NCBI RefSeq assembly: GCF_900115125.1
Contig: NZ_FOVJ01000003.1
Location: 62,001-126,000, forward strand
DNA: 64,000 nucleotides
Direction: 5' to 3'
Source: Nitrosospira briensis
Lineage (GTDB): Bacteria; Pseudomonadota; Gammaproteobacteria; Burkholderiales; Nitrosomonadaceae
The translations under genes and the position numbers were made by a program. Below, in pieces: positions 18,931 to 28,264 of this stretch. Numbering within the stretch: position 1 is the stretch's first letter; the number at the start of each line of letters is the position of its first letter. The notes under the pieces were generated by a model, which worked only from the letters and a program-made list of their open reading frames with translations, was not told where the DNA came from and did no database searches.

Positions 18931-19227
18931 ACTGCTGCAACTTTCTCTTCAGAATCCGATAGCCGTCCGAAAGCGCCGGTGATCAGTTAATATTCCGGCC
19001 TTCCAATCGGTTAGATTATTTGGTCCGCCAGGCTGGTTTATCCGGGTATTGAACCTGGTTCAGGACGGCCCTGCTCTCTTTGTGTGCTTTCACATTTCCC
19101 GCCCGGTTACCACTCGCTCAGGAATGTTTCCACGGTTCGACTACGCAAGAATCAAGGGTCCTGAATAGCAGCAGCAGGCCGTCCTTCGCCCTAAGTCGTT
19201 TTAAACGGGTCAATTATTTTTCAACAA
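18931..19227. other. Non-coding region between PEP-CTERM gene and tRNA-Val
   Basis: About 300 bases with no supported gene, RNA or repeat visible to me. The right end runs into the terminator of the minus-strand tRNA. Confidence 0.4.
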
Positions 19228-19265
19228 GAGAAAAATAAGAAACGCCGCCTCGATGATTAGCAGCG
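19228..19265 (-). terminator. Terminator of tRNA-Val
   Basis: On the minus strand CGCTGC (complement of 19260-19265) can pair with GCGGCG (complement of 19243-19248, one G-T pair) and is followed by TTTCTTATTTTT. It begins 23 nt after the tRNA 3' end. Confidence 0.55.
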
Positions 19266-19287
19266 GAAAATGTACCTGCCGATGTCC

Positions 19288-19364
19288 TGGTAGGCGCGAT
19301 TGGACTCGAACCAACGACCCCCACCATGTCAAGGTGGTGCTCTAACCAGCTGAGCTACGCGCCT
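19288..19364 (-). tRNA. tRNA-Val (anticodon GAC)
   Basis: A 77-nt cloverleaf on the minus strand. The acceptor stem is AGGCGCG/CGCGCCT, the D-arm reads AGCTCAGCTGGTTAGAGC, the anticodon stem CCACC/GGTGG encloses TTGACAT with anticodon GAC, and the T-arm carries GGTTCGAGTCC. CCA is encoded at the 3' end. It reads Val codons GUC and GUU. Confidence 0.95.
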
Positions 19365-19404
19365 GAGAAGACCGAATTTTATCTGAAACAGAACGAGCGT
19401 TCAA

Positions 19405-19410
19405 ATTATA
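19405..19410 (-). promoter_or_regulatory. -10 element for tRNA-Val
   Basis: A perfect TATAAT on the minus strand, about 40 nt upstream of the mature tRNA 5' end. The -35 is not convincing. It overlaps the apparent far-upstream start of the pseudouridine synthase frame, another reason to doubt that start. Confidence 0.45.
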
Positions 19411-19481
19411 ATGCTGATGCCACATCCTGATTGGCAGTTTTGCTGGCAACTACAGTTTTTTCTATTTGGCTATATCACATC

Positions 19482-20214
19482 ATGGAAAAAATCCGGCTAT
19501 CCAAACTCATGTCCCAGCAAGGGATTTGTTCCCCGGAGAGAAGCGGATAGCTATATCGAACGGGGGTGGGTGTTCGTGGATGGAGAGCGTGTCAGTGAAT
19601 TGGGTGCGAAGGTTTTACCGATACAAAAGATAAAGCTGCATAATATGGCGCAAGCGCAGCAGTCGACCCAGGTCACCATACTGCTGAACAAGCCTGTCGG
19701 CTACGTATCTGGTCAACCAGAACCGGGATATAAGCCGGCGATAAGCCTGATCAGCCAGGAATCACGCTTTCAGGGCGATCACTCAACAAGACAGTTCAAT
19801 CCGGCATATCTGAAGGGCCTGGCGCCTGCCGGCAGGCTGGATATTGATTCATGGGGCTTGCTGGTGCTCACACAGGACGGTCGTGTCGCCAAACAGCTGA
19901 TCGGTGCGGAGTCGGGGATCGAGAAGGAGTATCTGGTACGCGTGGAGGGGACGCTGTCGAAGCAGGGATTAAGGCTGCTCAATCATGGCCTCAGCCTGGA
20001 TGGCGAAGCACTGAAACACGCTGAAGTGACACGCCAGAATCAGGATCAGATACGCTTCATCTTGCGCGAAGGTAAAAAGCGCCAAATTCGTAGAATGTGC
20101 GAACTGGCAGGATTAAAGGTCACCGGATTGAAGCGCGTCCGCATCGGCAAAGTAAAACTGGGGGAGTTGCCGCTAGGAAAGTGGCGCTATCTCAGGGATG
20201 GGGAAGAGTTTTAA
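19482..20214 (+). pseudogene. 23S rRNA pseudouridine synthase, RluF-like, frameshifted
   Basis: The catalytic part (roughly 230 residues) is intact, with [10 protein letters not shown], the catalytic-Asp motif [13 protein letters not shown] and [13 protein letters not shown]. This is the RsuA/RluB/RluE/RluF subfamily that isomerises a uridine in 23S rRNA; the S4 domain points to RluF or a relative. The proper N-terminus is in another frame: ATG 19482 reads [17 protein letters not shown] and then runs out at a run of four C (19531-19534). Removing one C joins it to [20 protein letters not shown], restoring a complete S4 domain. The in-frame ATG at 19411 encodes unrelated residues. Either the gene is broken or the extra C is a sequence error. 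Confidence 0.75.
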
Positions 20215-20282
20215 GACAGCTTTACAGCCGCCTTCTTTATAGGTATCGACGTTTAATTTCACGAATTTCAGGATCACGGCAA

Positions 20283-21344
20283 ATGATTTTGGTAACCGGT
20301 GGCGCTGGGTTCATTGGCGCAAATTTTGTACTGGAGTGGCTTTCGCAGTCTGACGAGGCGATCGTCAATCTCGACATACTTTCTTATGCGGGAAACCTGG
20401 AGAGTCTCGGCACACTGATGCAAGATGAGCGGCACGTTTTTGTTCAGGGCGACATCTGCGATAGTGCCCTCGTGACTCGCTTGGTCGGCCGCTACCAACC
20501 CCGCGCCATAATCAATTTCGCTGCGGAAAGCCATGTGGATCGCTCTATCCACGGTCCGGAAGATTTTATCCAGACCAATATTGTCGGTACCTTCCGCCTC
20601 CTGGAAGCCGCCCGCAGCTACTGGAACGGCCTGAACGGACGCAAAAAGCAGGATTTTCGTTTTCTCCACGTTTCCACTGACGAGGTTTATGGTTCCCTGG
20701 GCAAGGGTGAGCCACCCTTCGATGAGGCGCATCGCTACGAGCCCAATAGTCCTTACTCTGCCAGTAAGGCGTCCAGCGATCACCTGGTGCGCGTGTATCA
20801 CCATACCTATGGCTTGCCTGTGCTTACAACCAATTGTTCCAATAATTATGGTCCGTATCAATTCCCGGAAAAGCTCATTCCGCTCATAATCGTCAATGCC
20901 CTCGCAGAGAAGCTGTTACCAGTATACGGTGATGGTCAGCAAGTCCGCGACTGGCTTTATGTAGAGGACCATTGCAGCGCCATTCGCCGTGTCCTGGAAG
21001 CCGGCAGGCCGGGGCAAATTTATAATATCGGGGGATGGAACGAGAAGCCCAACCTCGATATTGTTCATACCATTTGCGGCCTGCTGGATACGTTGCGGCC
21101 GCGACCCGCAGGACCCTACGGTGACCTGATCCATTTCGTTACAGATCGTCCTGGCCATGACCGCCGGTATGCAATCGATGCGAGGAAAATCGAGCAGGAA
21201 TTGGGCTGGAAGCCCGCGGAAACGTTTGAAACAGGTATTCGCAGAACAGTGCAGTGGTATCTTGATAACCCAGGCTGGGTTGGTAATGTTCAATCCGGGG
21301 CCTACCGCACCTGGGTTGAGAAGAATTACAGCAGGCGTGCCTGA
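20283..21344 (+). CDS. rfbB: dTDP-glucose 4,6-dehydratase
   Basis: I start at ATG 20283, eight bases after AGGAT, where the protein begins [15 protein letters not shown]. 353 residues, full length. Extended SDR signatures are [24 protein letters not shown] (catalytic Thr-Asp-Glu) and [13 protein letters not shown] (catalytic Tyr-x3-Lys). It converts dTDP-glucose to dTDP-4-keto-6-deoxyglucose, the branch point for L-rhamnose (rfbC, rfbD here) and for the 4-amino sugar made by wecE 25 kb downstream. It leads a four-gene operon with overlapping start/stop codons. Confidence 0.95.
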   Translation: MILVTGGAGFIGANFVLEWLSQSDEAIVNLDILSYAGNLESLGTLMQDERHVFVQGDICDSALVTRLVGRYQPRAIINFAAESHVDRSIHGPEDFIQTNIVGTFRLLEAARSYWNGLNGRKKQDFRFLHVSTDEVYGSLGKGEPPFDEAHRYEPNSPYSASKASSDHLVRVYHHTYGLPVLTTNCSNNYGPYQFPEKLIPLIIVNALAEKLLPVYGDGQQVRDWLYVEDHCSAIRRVLEAGRPGQIYNIGGWNEKPNLDIVHTICGLLDTLRPRPAGPYGDLIHFVTDRPGHDRRYAIDARKIEQELGWKPAETFETGIRRTVQWYLDNPGWVGNVQSGAYRTWVEKNYSRRA

Positions 21345-22246
21345 TGAAGATACTGCTCTTCGGAAAGGACGGCCAGGTCGGTTGGGAGCTGCAACGCAGT
21401 CTTGCACCTTTGGGCGAGTTGGTGGCCCTGGATTTCGACAGCGGGGAATTTTGTGGAGACTTTACGCGTCCTGACGGGATTGCTGAAACCGTCAGGATAA
21501 TCGCTCCCGACGTGATCGTGAACGCTGCAGCGCATACCGCGGTGGACCAGGCCGAGAGCGAGCCGGAGCGTGTCCGCGTGATTAACGCCATGACTCCCGC
21601 GGTACTCGCTCACGAAGCCGGCAAGCTTGGCGCCTGGCTGGTCCATTATTCCACTGATTATGTGTTTGATGGAAGTGGAAGCACACCCTGGGTGGAAACG
21701 GATTCGGCGGGACCATTGAATGTATACGGCGTAACCAAGCTGGAGAGCGAGGAAGCGATAATCGGATCGGGCTGCCGTCATCTGATCTTTCGCACCAGCT
21801 GGGTTTTTGCCGCGCGTGGCGGCAACTTTGCAAAAACAATGTTGCGTCTAGGCCAGGAACGAGATAGCCTCACCGTAATTGATGACCAGATTGGCGCGCC
21901 GACGGGCGCTGACCTGCTCGCTGACGTTACCGCGCATGCTATTCGTGCGGCAATGCAACGGACAGGCACTTCCGGCCTTTATCATCTGGTCCCCGCGGGT
22001 GAGACCTCCTGGTACGGCTACGCGCAGTTTGTATTGAATTTCGCTCGTCAAGCCGGGGTAAGGCTCACTGTCGAGCCGGAGAGTATTCTCCCGATAACCA
22101 GCAGCGCATTTTCCTGCCCCGCCCGGCGACCGAAAAACTCGCGTCTGGATACCAGAAAATTGCAAAGTACCTTCGATTTGACTTTGCCCTCATGGCAAAC
22201 AGGGGTGGCACGCATGCTTACCGAAATTCTTGGGAAGGCACCATGA
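21344..22246 (+). CDS. rfbD: dTDP-4-dehydrorhamnose reductase
   Basis: 300 residues. Signatures are the N-terminal [49 protein letters not shown] (catalytic YxxxK) and [14 protein letters not shown]. It catalyses the last step to dTDP-L-rhamnose using NAD(P)H. The start overlaps the rfbB stop (TGATG) and the stop overlaps the rfbA start (ATGA), so the four genes are translationally coupled. Confidence 0.95.
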   Translation: MKILLFGKDGQVGWELQRSLAPLGELVALDFDSGEFCGDFTRPDGIAETVRIIAPDVIVNAAAHTAVDQAESEPERVRVINAMTPAVLAHEAGKLGAWLVHYSTDYVFDGSGSTPWVETDSAGPLNVYGVTKLESEEAIIGSGCRHLIFRTSWVFAARGGNFAKTMLRLGQERDSLTVIDDQIGAPTGADLLADVTAHAIRAAMQRTGTSGLYHLVPAGETSWYGYAQFVLNFARQAGVRLTVEPESILPITSSAFSCPARRPKNSRLDTRKLQSTFDLTLPSWQTGVARMLTEILGKAP

Positions 22247-23130
22247 CCCAACGCAAAGGCATCATACTCGCCGGCGGCTCCGGCACACGGCTCTACCCTG
22301 TAACAAAGGTGGTCTCGAAGCAGTTGCTGCCCATTTACGACAAGCCGATGATCTACTATCCCCTGAGTACGCTCATGCTGGCAGGTATTCACGACATCCT
22401 TGTCATTTCCACTCCCCAGGATACCCCGCGTTTTGAACAACTCCTGGGCGATGGAAGCGATTGGGGCTTGAACTTGCAATATGCGGTGCAGCAGAGGCCG
22501 GATGGGTTGGCACATGCCTTCACCATTGGCAAGAATTTTATCGGACCCGATCCCAGTGCACTTGTGCTGGGCGATAATATTTTCTATGGACACGATCTGC
22601 ATGTGCAACTCCGCCGAGCGATGGAAAAGCAGGAGGGAGCGACAATATTTGCCTATCACGTACAAGACCCGGAACGTTACGGTGTCGTCACTTTCGATGC
22701 CCATAACCAGGTTTCTTCGCTGGAAGAAAAACCGGCCCGACCCAAGAGCAACTATGCGGTTACCGGTTTGTATTTCTACGATAATCACGTGGTGGACATT
22801 GTGGCAGGGCTCAGACCTTCTGCGCGCGGGGAACTGGAAATTACTGATGTCAACCGCTGCTATCTGGAACAAAACGGGCTGAGCGTGGAAATCATGGGCC
22901 GCGGTTATGCGTGGCTGGATACAGGTACGCACGAAAGTCTGATAGAAGCCAGCAATTTCATCGAAACCATTGAACACCGGCAAGGTCTTAAAGTGGCCTG
23001 TCCGGAAGAGATTGCCTATCGCCAGGGTTTCATCAACGCGGCAGAGCTTGAGAGACTGGCGCAACCCCTGGCCAAAAATGGCTATGGCCGATACTTATTG
23101 CGTTTGTTGGACGAGCGGGTGGTCACATGA
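22243..23130 (+). CDS. rfbA: Glucose-1-phosphate thymidylyltransferase
   Basis: I start at ATG 22243, five bases after GGAAGG and overlapping the rfbD stop. The frame extends upstream to 22192, but that part is inside rfbD. 295 residues, normal length. Signatures are [49 protein letters not shown] and [14 protein letters not shown]. It makes dTDP-glucose from dTTP and glucose-1-phosphate, the entry step of the pathway. Confidence 0.96.
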   Translation: MTQRKGIILAGGSGTRLYPVTKVVSKQLLPIYDKPMIYYPLSTLMLAGIHDILVISTPQDTPRFEQLLGDGSDWGLNLQYAVQQRPDGLAHAFTIGKNFIGPDPSALVLGDNIFYGHDLHVQLRRAMEKQEGATIFAYHVQDPERYGVVTFDAHNQVSSLEEKPARPKSNYAVTGLYFYDNHVVDIVAGLRPSARGELEITDVNRCYLEQNGLSVEIMGRGYAWLDTGTHESLIEASNFIETIEHRQGLKVACPEEIAYRQGFINAAELERLAQPLAKNGYGRYLLRLLDERVVT

Positions 23131-23678
23131 AAGTAATCTCCACTTCCATTCCCGATGTCTTGATTATCGAACCCGAAGTTTTTGGCGACAGCCGTGGGTT
23201 TTTTTTTGAAAGTTTCAACCAGAAGAATTTCAGCCAGGAAACCGGGCTTGATGTGAAGTTCGTGCAGGACAACCATAGCCGCTCCGCCAAAGGCGTATTG
23301 CGGGGCTTGCACTACCAGATCAGGCAGCCTCAGGGCAAGCTGGTGCGAGTAGTGCGTGGGGCTGTGTTCGATGTGTCCGTGGACATCCGGAAGTCGTCTC
23401 CGACCTTTGGCCGTTGGATCGGGGTGGAACTATCTGAAGATAATTACCGTCAACTATGGGTTCCGCCGGGATTCGCCCACGGTTTTTATGTGCTAAGCGA
23501 AAGCGCCGATTTTTTATACAAGACCACGGATTACTATATCCCCGATTTTGAACGCAGCGTGTTGTGGAACGACCGTGATATTGGCATTTCATGGCCGATC
23601 GGGACTGGTGCTCAACCCACCATTTCCACAAAGGACACAAACGCGGCGAGACTGGCAGACGCCGAGGTTTTTGAATGA
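23127..23678 (+). CDS. rfbC: dTDP-4-dehydrorhamnose 3,5-epimerase
   Basis: 183 residues, a cupin-fold enzyme of normal length. Signatures are [29 protein letters not shown] (with the catalytic His), [18 protein letters not shown] and [13 protein letters not shown]. It epimerises C3 and C5 of dTDP-4-keto-6-deoxyglucose to give the substrate of RfbD. The ATGA overlap with rfbA closes the rfbBDAC operon. Confidence 0.96.
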   Translation: MKVISTSIPDVLIIEPEVFGDSRGFFFESFNQKNFSQETGLDVKFVQDNHSRSAKGVLRGLHYQIRQPQGKLVRVVRGAVFDVSVDIRKSSPTFGRWIGVELSEDNYRQLWVPPGFAHGFYVLSESADFLYKTTDYYIPDFERSVLWNDRDIGISWPIGTGAQPTISTKDTNAARLADAEVFE

Positions 23679-23731
23679 GGCTTCGGCTTATCCGATGGTC
23701 TGTCACGTAGAGGAAAGGAAAACGGATAGGT

Positions 23732-24874
23732 GTGAGCGTCGTTGACCGCAAAGGTGAGTATTCGGAAATGATAGAAGCGACAACAGGCCAGGAGTTTCCA
23801 TTGCGGGAGGCGCATCGCCTCGTCCGCGATCTTATGACGCCTAACCCATGGATCTACTGGATCGATTTTCTCGTCCATATCTCACTGGGCTGGGGCGCCT
23901 TTATTACGATCCTGTCTATGCCGCTGTCTCTCCCCTGGCAGCTTCTGGGCGGAATCATCGCCATGCTCGCCTTTTATCGCGCTGCTATTTTCATTCATGA
24001 ACTGGCGCATCTGAAAAAGGGCACATTCCGGTTATTCCGCCTGGTGTGGAATGTCGCCTGCGGCATACCGCTGCTGATCCCTTCCTTCACCTATGATGGC
24101 GTGCACAACGACCACCACAAGCGGGACATCTATGGCACAGACAAGGATGGCGAGTATGTCCCCTTCGCAACCCTGAAGCCTGTAGTCATGATTGGCTATG
24201 TAATGCTGTCATTTATTTTGCCGCTATTCTTCATAATCCGTTTTCTGCTTCTTACACCCCTGTCTTATCTGATTCCGCCGTTGCGTAAGCTCGTCTGGGA
24301 ACGCGCTTCTTCTCTCACTATCGACATGAATTATAAACGTGCGGAAACTGCGATCCGTAATGACAAGCACTGGAAGATCCAGGAATTCGCCGCTTTTGTT
24401 TTCATAACGGGAGTGGTTGCAGCCATTGCCTGGGATGTTTTAAGCCCTCGGTTCCTGGTTCTCTGGTACGTGATAGCCATGTTTATCTTTTTTATAAATT
24501 CCTTGCGTACGCTTAGCGCACATGCTTATCGTAACCCCGGCGATCGCCCAATGGAATTTGCAGAGCAATATCTCGACTCCATCAATGTTCCGGGCAACCT
24601 CTTCATTACTGGCTTATGGGCTCCGGTGGGCCTGCGCTATCATGCGACACATCACCTTTTCATGAGCATGCCCTACCATAACCTGGGCGAGGCCCAGCGT
24701 CGTTTAGTAAACGGTTTGAGCGATAACACGCTTTATCTGAAGACTGTCAGGACCAGTATGTGGGATGCACTGCGGCGGATTTGGGGTGAAGCTGTTTCAA
24801 ACACACGGCAAGCTGATGTGTCCGATCCCCACACTACATTTGAAGATGCCGTAGGCAGGGAAAAAAACGCATGA
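23732..24874 (+). CDS. Fatty acid desaturase family membrane protein
   Basis: 380 residues with about five or six membrane segments and the three histidine boxes of membrane di-iron desaturases: HELAH near residue 89, HNDHHK near 125 and HATHH near 304. These bind the two irons that activate oxygen for desaturation or hydroxylation of an acyl chain. The start is uncertain: the GTG at 23732 sits too close to its purine-rich stretch, and an in-frame ATG at 23768 follows AAGGTGAG at about 10 bp. It lies 53 bp behind rfbC and may share its transcript. The substrate is unknown; membrane lipid or a lipid carrier of the glycan are both possible. Confidence 0.85.
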   Translation: MSVVDRKGEYSEMIEATTGQEFPLREAHRLVRDLMTPNPWIYWIDFLVHISLGWGAFITILSMPLSLPWQLLGGIIAMLAFYRAAIFIHELAHLKKGTFRLFRLVWNVACGIPLLIPSFTYDGVHNDHHKRDIYGTDKDGEYVPFATLKPVVMIGYVMLSFILPLFFIIRFLLLTPLSYLIPPLRKLVWERASSLTIDMNYKRAETAIRNDKHWKIQEFAAFVFITGVVAAIAWDVLSPRFLVLWYVIAMFIFFINSLRTLSAHAYRNPGDRPMEFAEQYLDSINVPGNLFITGLWAPVGLRYHATHHLFMSMPYHNLGEAQRRLVNGLSDNTLYLKTVRTSMWDALRRIWGEAVSNTRQADVSDPHTTFEDAVGREKNA

Positions 24875-25143
24875 TGAAACAATGCCCTGTTATGACATGT
24901 GGAAAAACCGGACGGCTCGCCGGGCCCCGGGCTGGTGTCGGTTGAAGCGAGCTCTGTCATCCCCTCTGCAGGCCGCACATGCCGCGGAGGATGTCAGCGG
25001 CGCATGAATTAAACTGACAGAAAGCCGAATCTGCTGCATGCATGTGAAATAATACCGATCCGTTCCGCGTCCCCTAGAGTCGAAAGCATTTTTTTTTCAT
25101 CATCCAACTGTCTCTTCAACCGTTCCTGCATTCACTATCCGGT

Positions 25144-27930
25144 TTACTGTATCTGCTTCAGCAATGTTCTGGCCTCATCGATATTTGGAAAGCTCTTGCC
25201 GGTACCAAGGAGCTGCTCCAGTTCTTTGCGGGCTTTAGCTTTTTCGCCTGTCTTGACCAACCCATGCGCCAGATGGTAGCGAAGATCTGGTGCTCCCGGA
25301 GCGAGCGAGACTGCTTTCTGCAAGAGCGGCAGACCTCGGGCGGTATTGCCTTGTTCTACCAGGATCCATCCCAGCGTGTCCAATATTGCCGGGTTGTCGG
25401 CCGCTAGCTGATATGCTTTTTCGGCATATTCCACGGCTTGAGGATCTTTTTCCTGCTGCAAAGTTGTAGCGAGATTATTCAAGGCCGGTACATGTTTCGG
25501 ATTTTGCTTCAAGATAGCCTGATATTGCTCGATGGCGGGCTTCGCCTGCTGGTCAGCGATATAAACCTGGGCGAGATACATACGAACAGCATCGTCGGTG
25601 GGATGCTCCTTCAGCCACTGAAGCAAACGGGGATTCGCTTCTTTGCCTTTTCCTGCCTGGCTGAGCGCCGTATGCAACTTCACCAATAATGGCGGCGTCT
25701 TGCCGATGGCAAATGCGTGCTCATAAGCCTTGGCGGCGAGCGCAGGATTTCCTTGCTTCATTAACAGATCTCCCTCGGCGACGTAGCCCGCCGGTATCTT
25801 TTCATGCTGCTTCTGGATCCGTCGCGCTATTGCCATTGCCTTCTCATAATCCTGCTGGCGTGATTCAAGCGCGATCTGTGCCAATTGCGCGTTCAGGTAA
25901 TCCGGTTTTATAGCCAGTGCTTTTTTCAGCGCGTCGGAGGCCGCCGGGAAATCCTGCGCTTCCATGTAGAGAGAGGCAATGCGGAATTGAACAACAGGGG
26001 AATCCGGCCGCATCCCGGCGAGTTTATTGTAGCTCTCAAGCGCGGCGGATTTATTATTGTTTACATATTGTGCCTGCGCAACTAAATCCAGCACATCCGG
26101 ATTATCCGGGTTCGCACCCTGAAGCTTTCGGGCAAGGGTAAGAGATTTCTCCTTTTCCCCAGTACGTAGATAATGGGCCGTCAGAAGTAAGGCAGGCTGA
26201 AGTACGTCAGGATTCTGCTGGGTAGCGCGTTCCAGCCAGGCTGTCGCTTCTTTTTTCTGTCCCTGATTGAGGGCAAGACGTGATAGCGCGGCCATGGCTT
26301 GGATATTCTTTTTGTCTTTTTCAAGGATGGCTTCAAAGCGCCTTTTCGCTGCTTCCGGCTTCTTCTCCCGCAGATCAAGCTGCGCTAGGTTTGCCGCGGC
26401 GGCGTAATAGGAGGGTTGCAGCGAAAGCGCTCTTTCAAAACTCTCCCGCGCACCAGGAACATTTTTTTTGTTCAGGTAAATGCCACCCTTCAAATTATGT
26501 ATGAGAGCGTTATCCGGATGTTCCTTCTCGAGCGCTTTTGCTGCTGCAAGGGCTTTGTCGAACTCCTTGAGACGGAGATGAGTCATGATCAGGAGGATGC
26601 CTGCCTGAGATGACTTGGGGTCCAGCCTTGTTGCCGTTTCCAGTTCGGCCACGGCATTGGAACTGTCTCCCAGCCCCATCCTGCTCATGCTTAAGGCAGT
26701 GTGGAATGCCGCGCTTTTGGGGACGATATTGCTTGCCTTTTCAAAATATTCCGCCGCCTTGGAAAAGTCCTTGGCCTGCATATAGGATTCGCCCGCGAGA
26801 GCAAATAGCTGCGCATCTTGCTTCTCAACCTTTAGTGCGGGGTTCAGTATTGAAATGGCACGCTGGGTTTCCCGGTTCTTCAAAAGAACAGAAGCCAGGA
26901 GCTTGCGAGCGTAGAGGCTTTCCGGGTCCTTCTCCAGGTATTGCTTCAAGTGCTGTTCTGCTTGCGGCACTGATCCGAGTGCGATCTGCACTGCACCTGC
27001 AAGTAGCAAGCTCGGCATGTGGTCGGGGTATGAACGCAATACCTGTTGCAAGGATTCCAGCGCGACGGCAGGTTTCCCCTGATTAAAATCCAGCAAGGCC
27101 TGGCTGTAGAAGACCATGAGATTACCCGGCGACAACTTGCGAGCCGTTTCGATGTTGGCTTTGGCAGCCTCAAATTCTCTCTTGTCGATTTCTATGAAGG
27201 CTTTATTGATGTAGGCAGAGGCACTGTCAGGCTTTAACTTTATAACCTGATCATAAGCGGCAAGGGCAGGACCATTTTCCCCCTGGGCGCGCAGCAGGTC
27301 CCCTTTGAAAAGCCAGGCCCCGGCGTCCTGCGGATTCCGCGTTACAGCCCGCTCCGAATACTGCATTGACGCCTCGATGTCTCTCTTAAAGAGGGAATAT
27401 TTAGCCAAACCGATTAACGCATCCGAAAAATCCGTTTTATCCTCAAGTGCGTGGTTGAACAGGTCTTTGGCGTCCTCAACCTTGCCCAGGCCCAGTAACG
27501 CGGTCCCCCTCAGTGTTGAAATCTCGGCTGAATTTTTATCTTCAGAAAGTTGCTTTGTTTCATCGAGAACCTGTTGCAATTGGCCCAGACTGAGCAACGC
27601 CTGTCCCAAATCAGGCATCACCTTTGCTGGATTCATTCCGAGGCTCAGGGCCTTTCGAAGCTCTTTCTCGGCCGATCGAGAATCGCCGGTCTTGTTATAG
27701 ATAACGCCCAGGAGATAGCGAGCTTCAGGATCATCGGGACTTTTTTGCAAAGCGTTTTTAAGCTGGATAATGGCTGCCTTGTGGTCCCCTTTTTCATCGT
27801 AGCGTCTGGCGTCCGAAATCAGGGTTTGTGGGTCCTCGGACTTTGCGCAACCGGCCACGCCCCCGATCAGTGCTGCGGAGATAATTAACGTCAAGAGATT
27901 TTCAGTTACAGCCGCGCTTAACTTAAGCAT
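25144..27930 (-). CDS. prsT: PEP-CTERM system TPR-repeat lipoprotein PrsT
   Basis: I start at ATG 27930; the frame continues upstream to 28059 but without a signal sequence. The 928-residue protein begins with a lipoprotein signal whose lipobox is GGVAGC, so it should be acylated on Cys and held in the outer membrane. The remainder is about 20 tetratricopeptide repeats (for example DPEARYLLGVIYNKTGDSRS, LDTLGWILVEQGNTARGLP). Length and architecture match PrsT, which is found in exosortase/EPS loci and is thought to be an assembly or export scaffold on the periplasmic side. It is divergent from tviB, sharing a 334-bp intergenic region. Confidence 0.9.
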   Translation of the reverse strand: MLKLSAAVTENLLTLIISAALIGGVAGCAKSEDPQTLISDARRYDEKGDHKAAIIQLKNALQKSPDDPEARYLLGVIYNKTGDSRSAEKELRKALSLGMNPAKVMPDLGQALLSLGQLQQVLDETKQLSEDKNSAEISTLRGTALLGLGKVEDAKDLFNHALEDKTDFSDALIGLAKYSLFKRDIEASMQYSERAVTRNPQDAGAWLFKGDLLRAQGENGPALAAYDQVIKLKPDSASAYINKAFIEIDKREFEAAKANIETARKLSPGNLMVFYSQALLDFNQGKPAVALESLQQVLRSYPDHMPSLLLAGAVQIALGSVPQAEQHLKQYLEKDPESLYARKLLASVLLKNRETQRAISILNPALKVEKQDAQLFALAGESYMQAKDFSKAAEYFEKASNIVPKSAAFHTALSMSRMGLGDSSNAVAELETATRLDPKSSQAGILLIMTHLRLKEFDKALAAAKALEKEHPDNALIHNLKGGIYLNKKNVPGARESFERALSLQPSYYAAAANLAQLDLREKKPEAAKRRFEAILEKDKKNIQAMAALSRLALNQGQKKEATAWLERATQQNPDVLQPALLLTAHYLRTGEKEKSLTLARKLQGANPDNPDVLDLVAQAQYVNNNKSAALESYNKLAGMRPDSPVVQFRIASLYMEAQDFPAASDALKKALAIKPDYLNAQLAQIALESRQQDYEKAMAIARRIQKQHEKIPAGYVAEGDLLMKQGNPALAAKAYEHAFAIGKTPPLLVKLHTALSQAGKGKEANPRLLQWLKEHPTDDAVRMYLAQVYIADQQAKPAIEQYQAILKQNPKHVPALNNLATTLQQEKDPQAVEYAEKAYQLAADNPAILDTLGWILVEQGNTARGLPLLQKAVSLAPGAPDLRYHLAHGLVKTGEKAKARKELEQLLGTGKSFPNIDEARTLLKQIQ

Positions 27931-28264
27931 ATAAAATTCCCTTCTCTCCCATAAAGCTTGCGTAATCGCCACGCAAGGTTTTTTCAGAACCAGTTCAAGC
28001 AACCGAAGTTGCGGCCATATTACAATGGATTGTTTCATGCTGGAGTTCGAGCCACACAAGGCAGGCCAGCGCCAATCCCGGAAACTGCAGGTTCGAGTCG
28101 CTCCTTCGCTCCGTGCTCTTCGGTATGATATGCTGGCATGAGCCGGATGGAAATTGCACCTTGGTACAGTTTCATTTAAAGGCTTGCGGCCTGATGATAC
28201 CGGATTGTTTTCCGTATAGCAGTTGTTTTCGGGCCTGAATCACAAATAGAAGGGGAGATCGTTG
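27931..28264. other. Divergent promoter region of prsT and tviB
   Basis: A 334-bp gap between two divergent genes must hold the promoters of both. I cannot pick out a convincing -35/-10 or -24/-12 pair. AAGGGGAGA (28252-28260) is the tviB ribosome-binding site. Confidence 0.4.

Noticed and set aside
19288-19364. tRNA-Val as the attachment site of a genomic island
   Set aside because: I saw no second copy of the tRNA 3' end and no integrase gene in the window.
28001-28059. A PrsT start at 28059
   Set aside because: It would place 43 residues before the lipoprotein signal peptide; ATG 27930 puts the lipobox in the right place.
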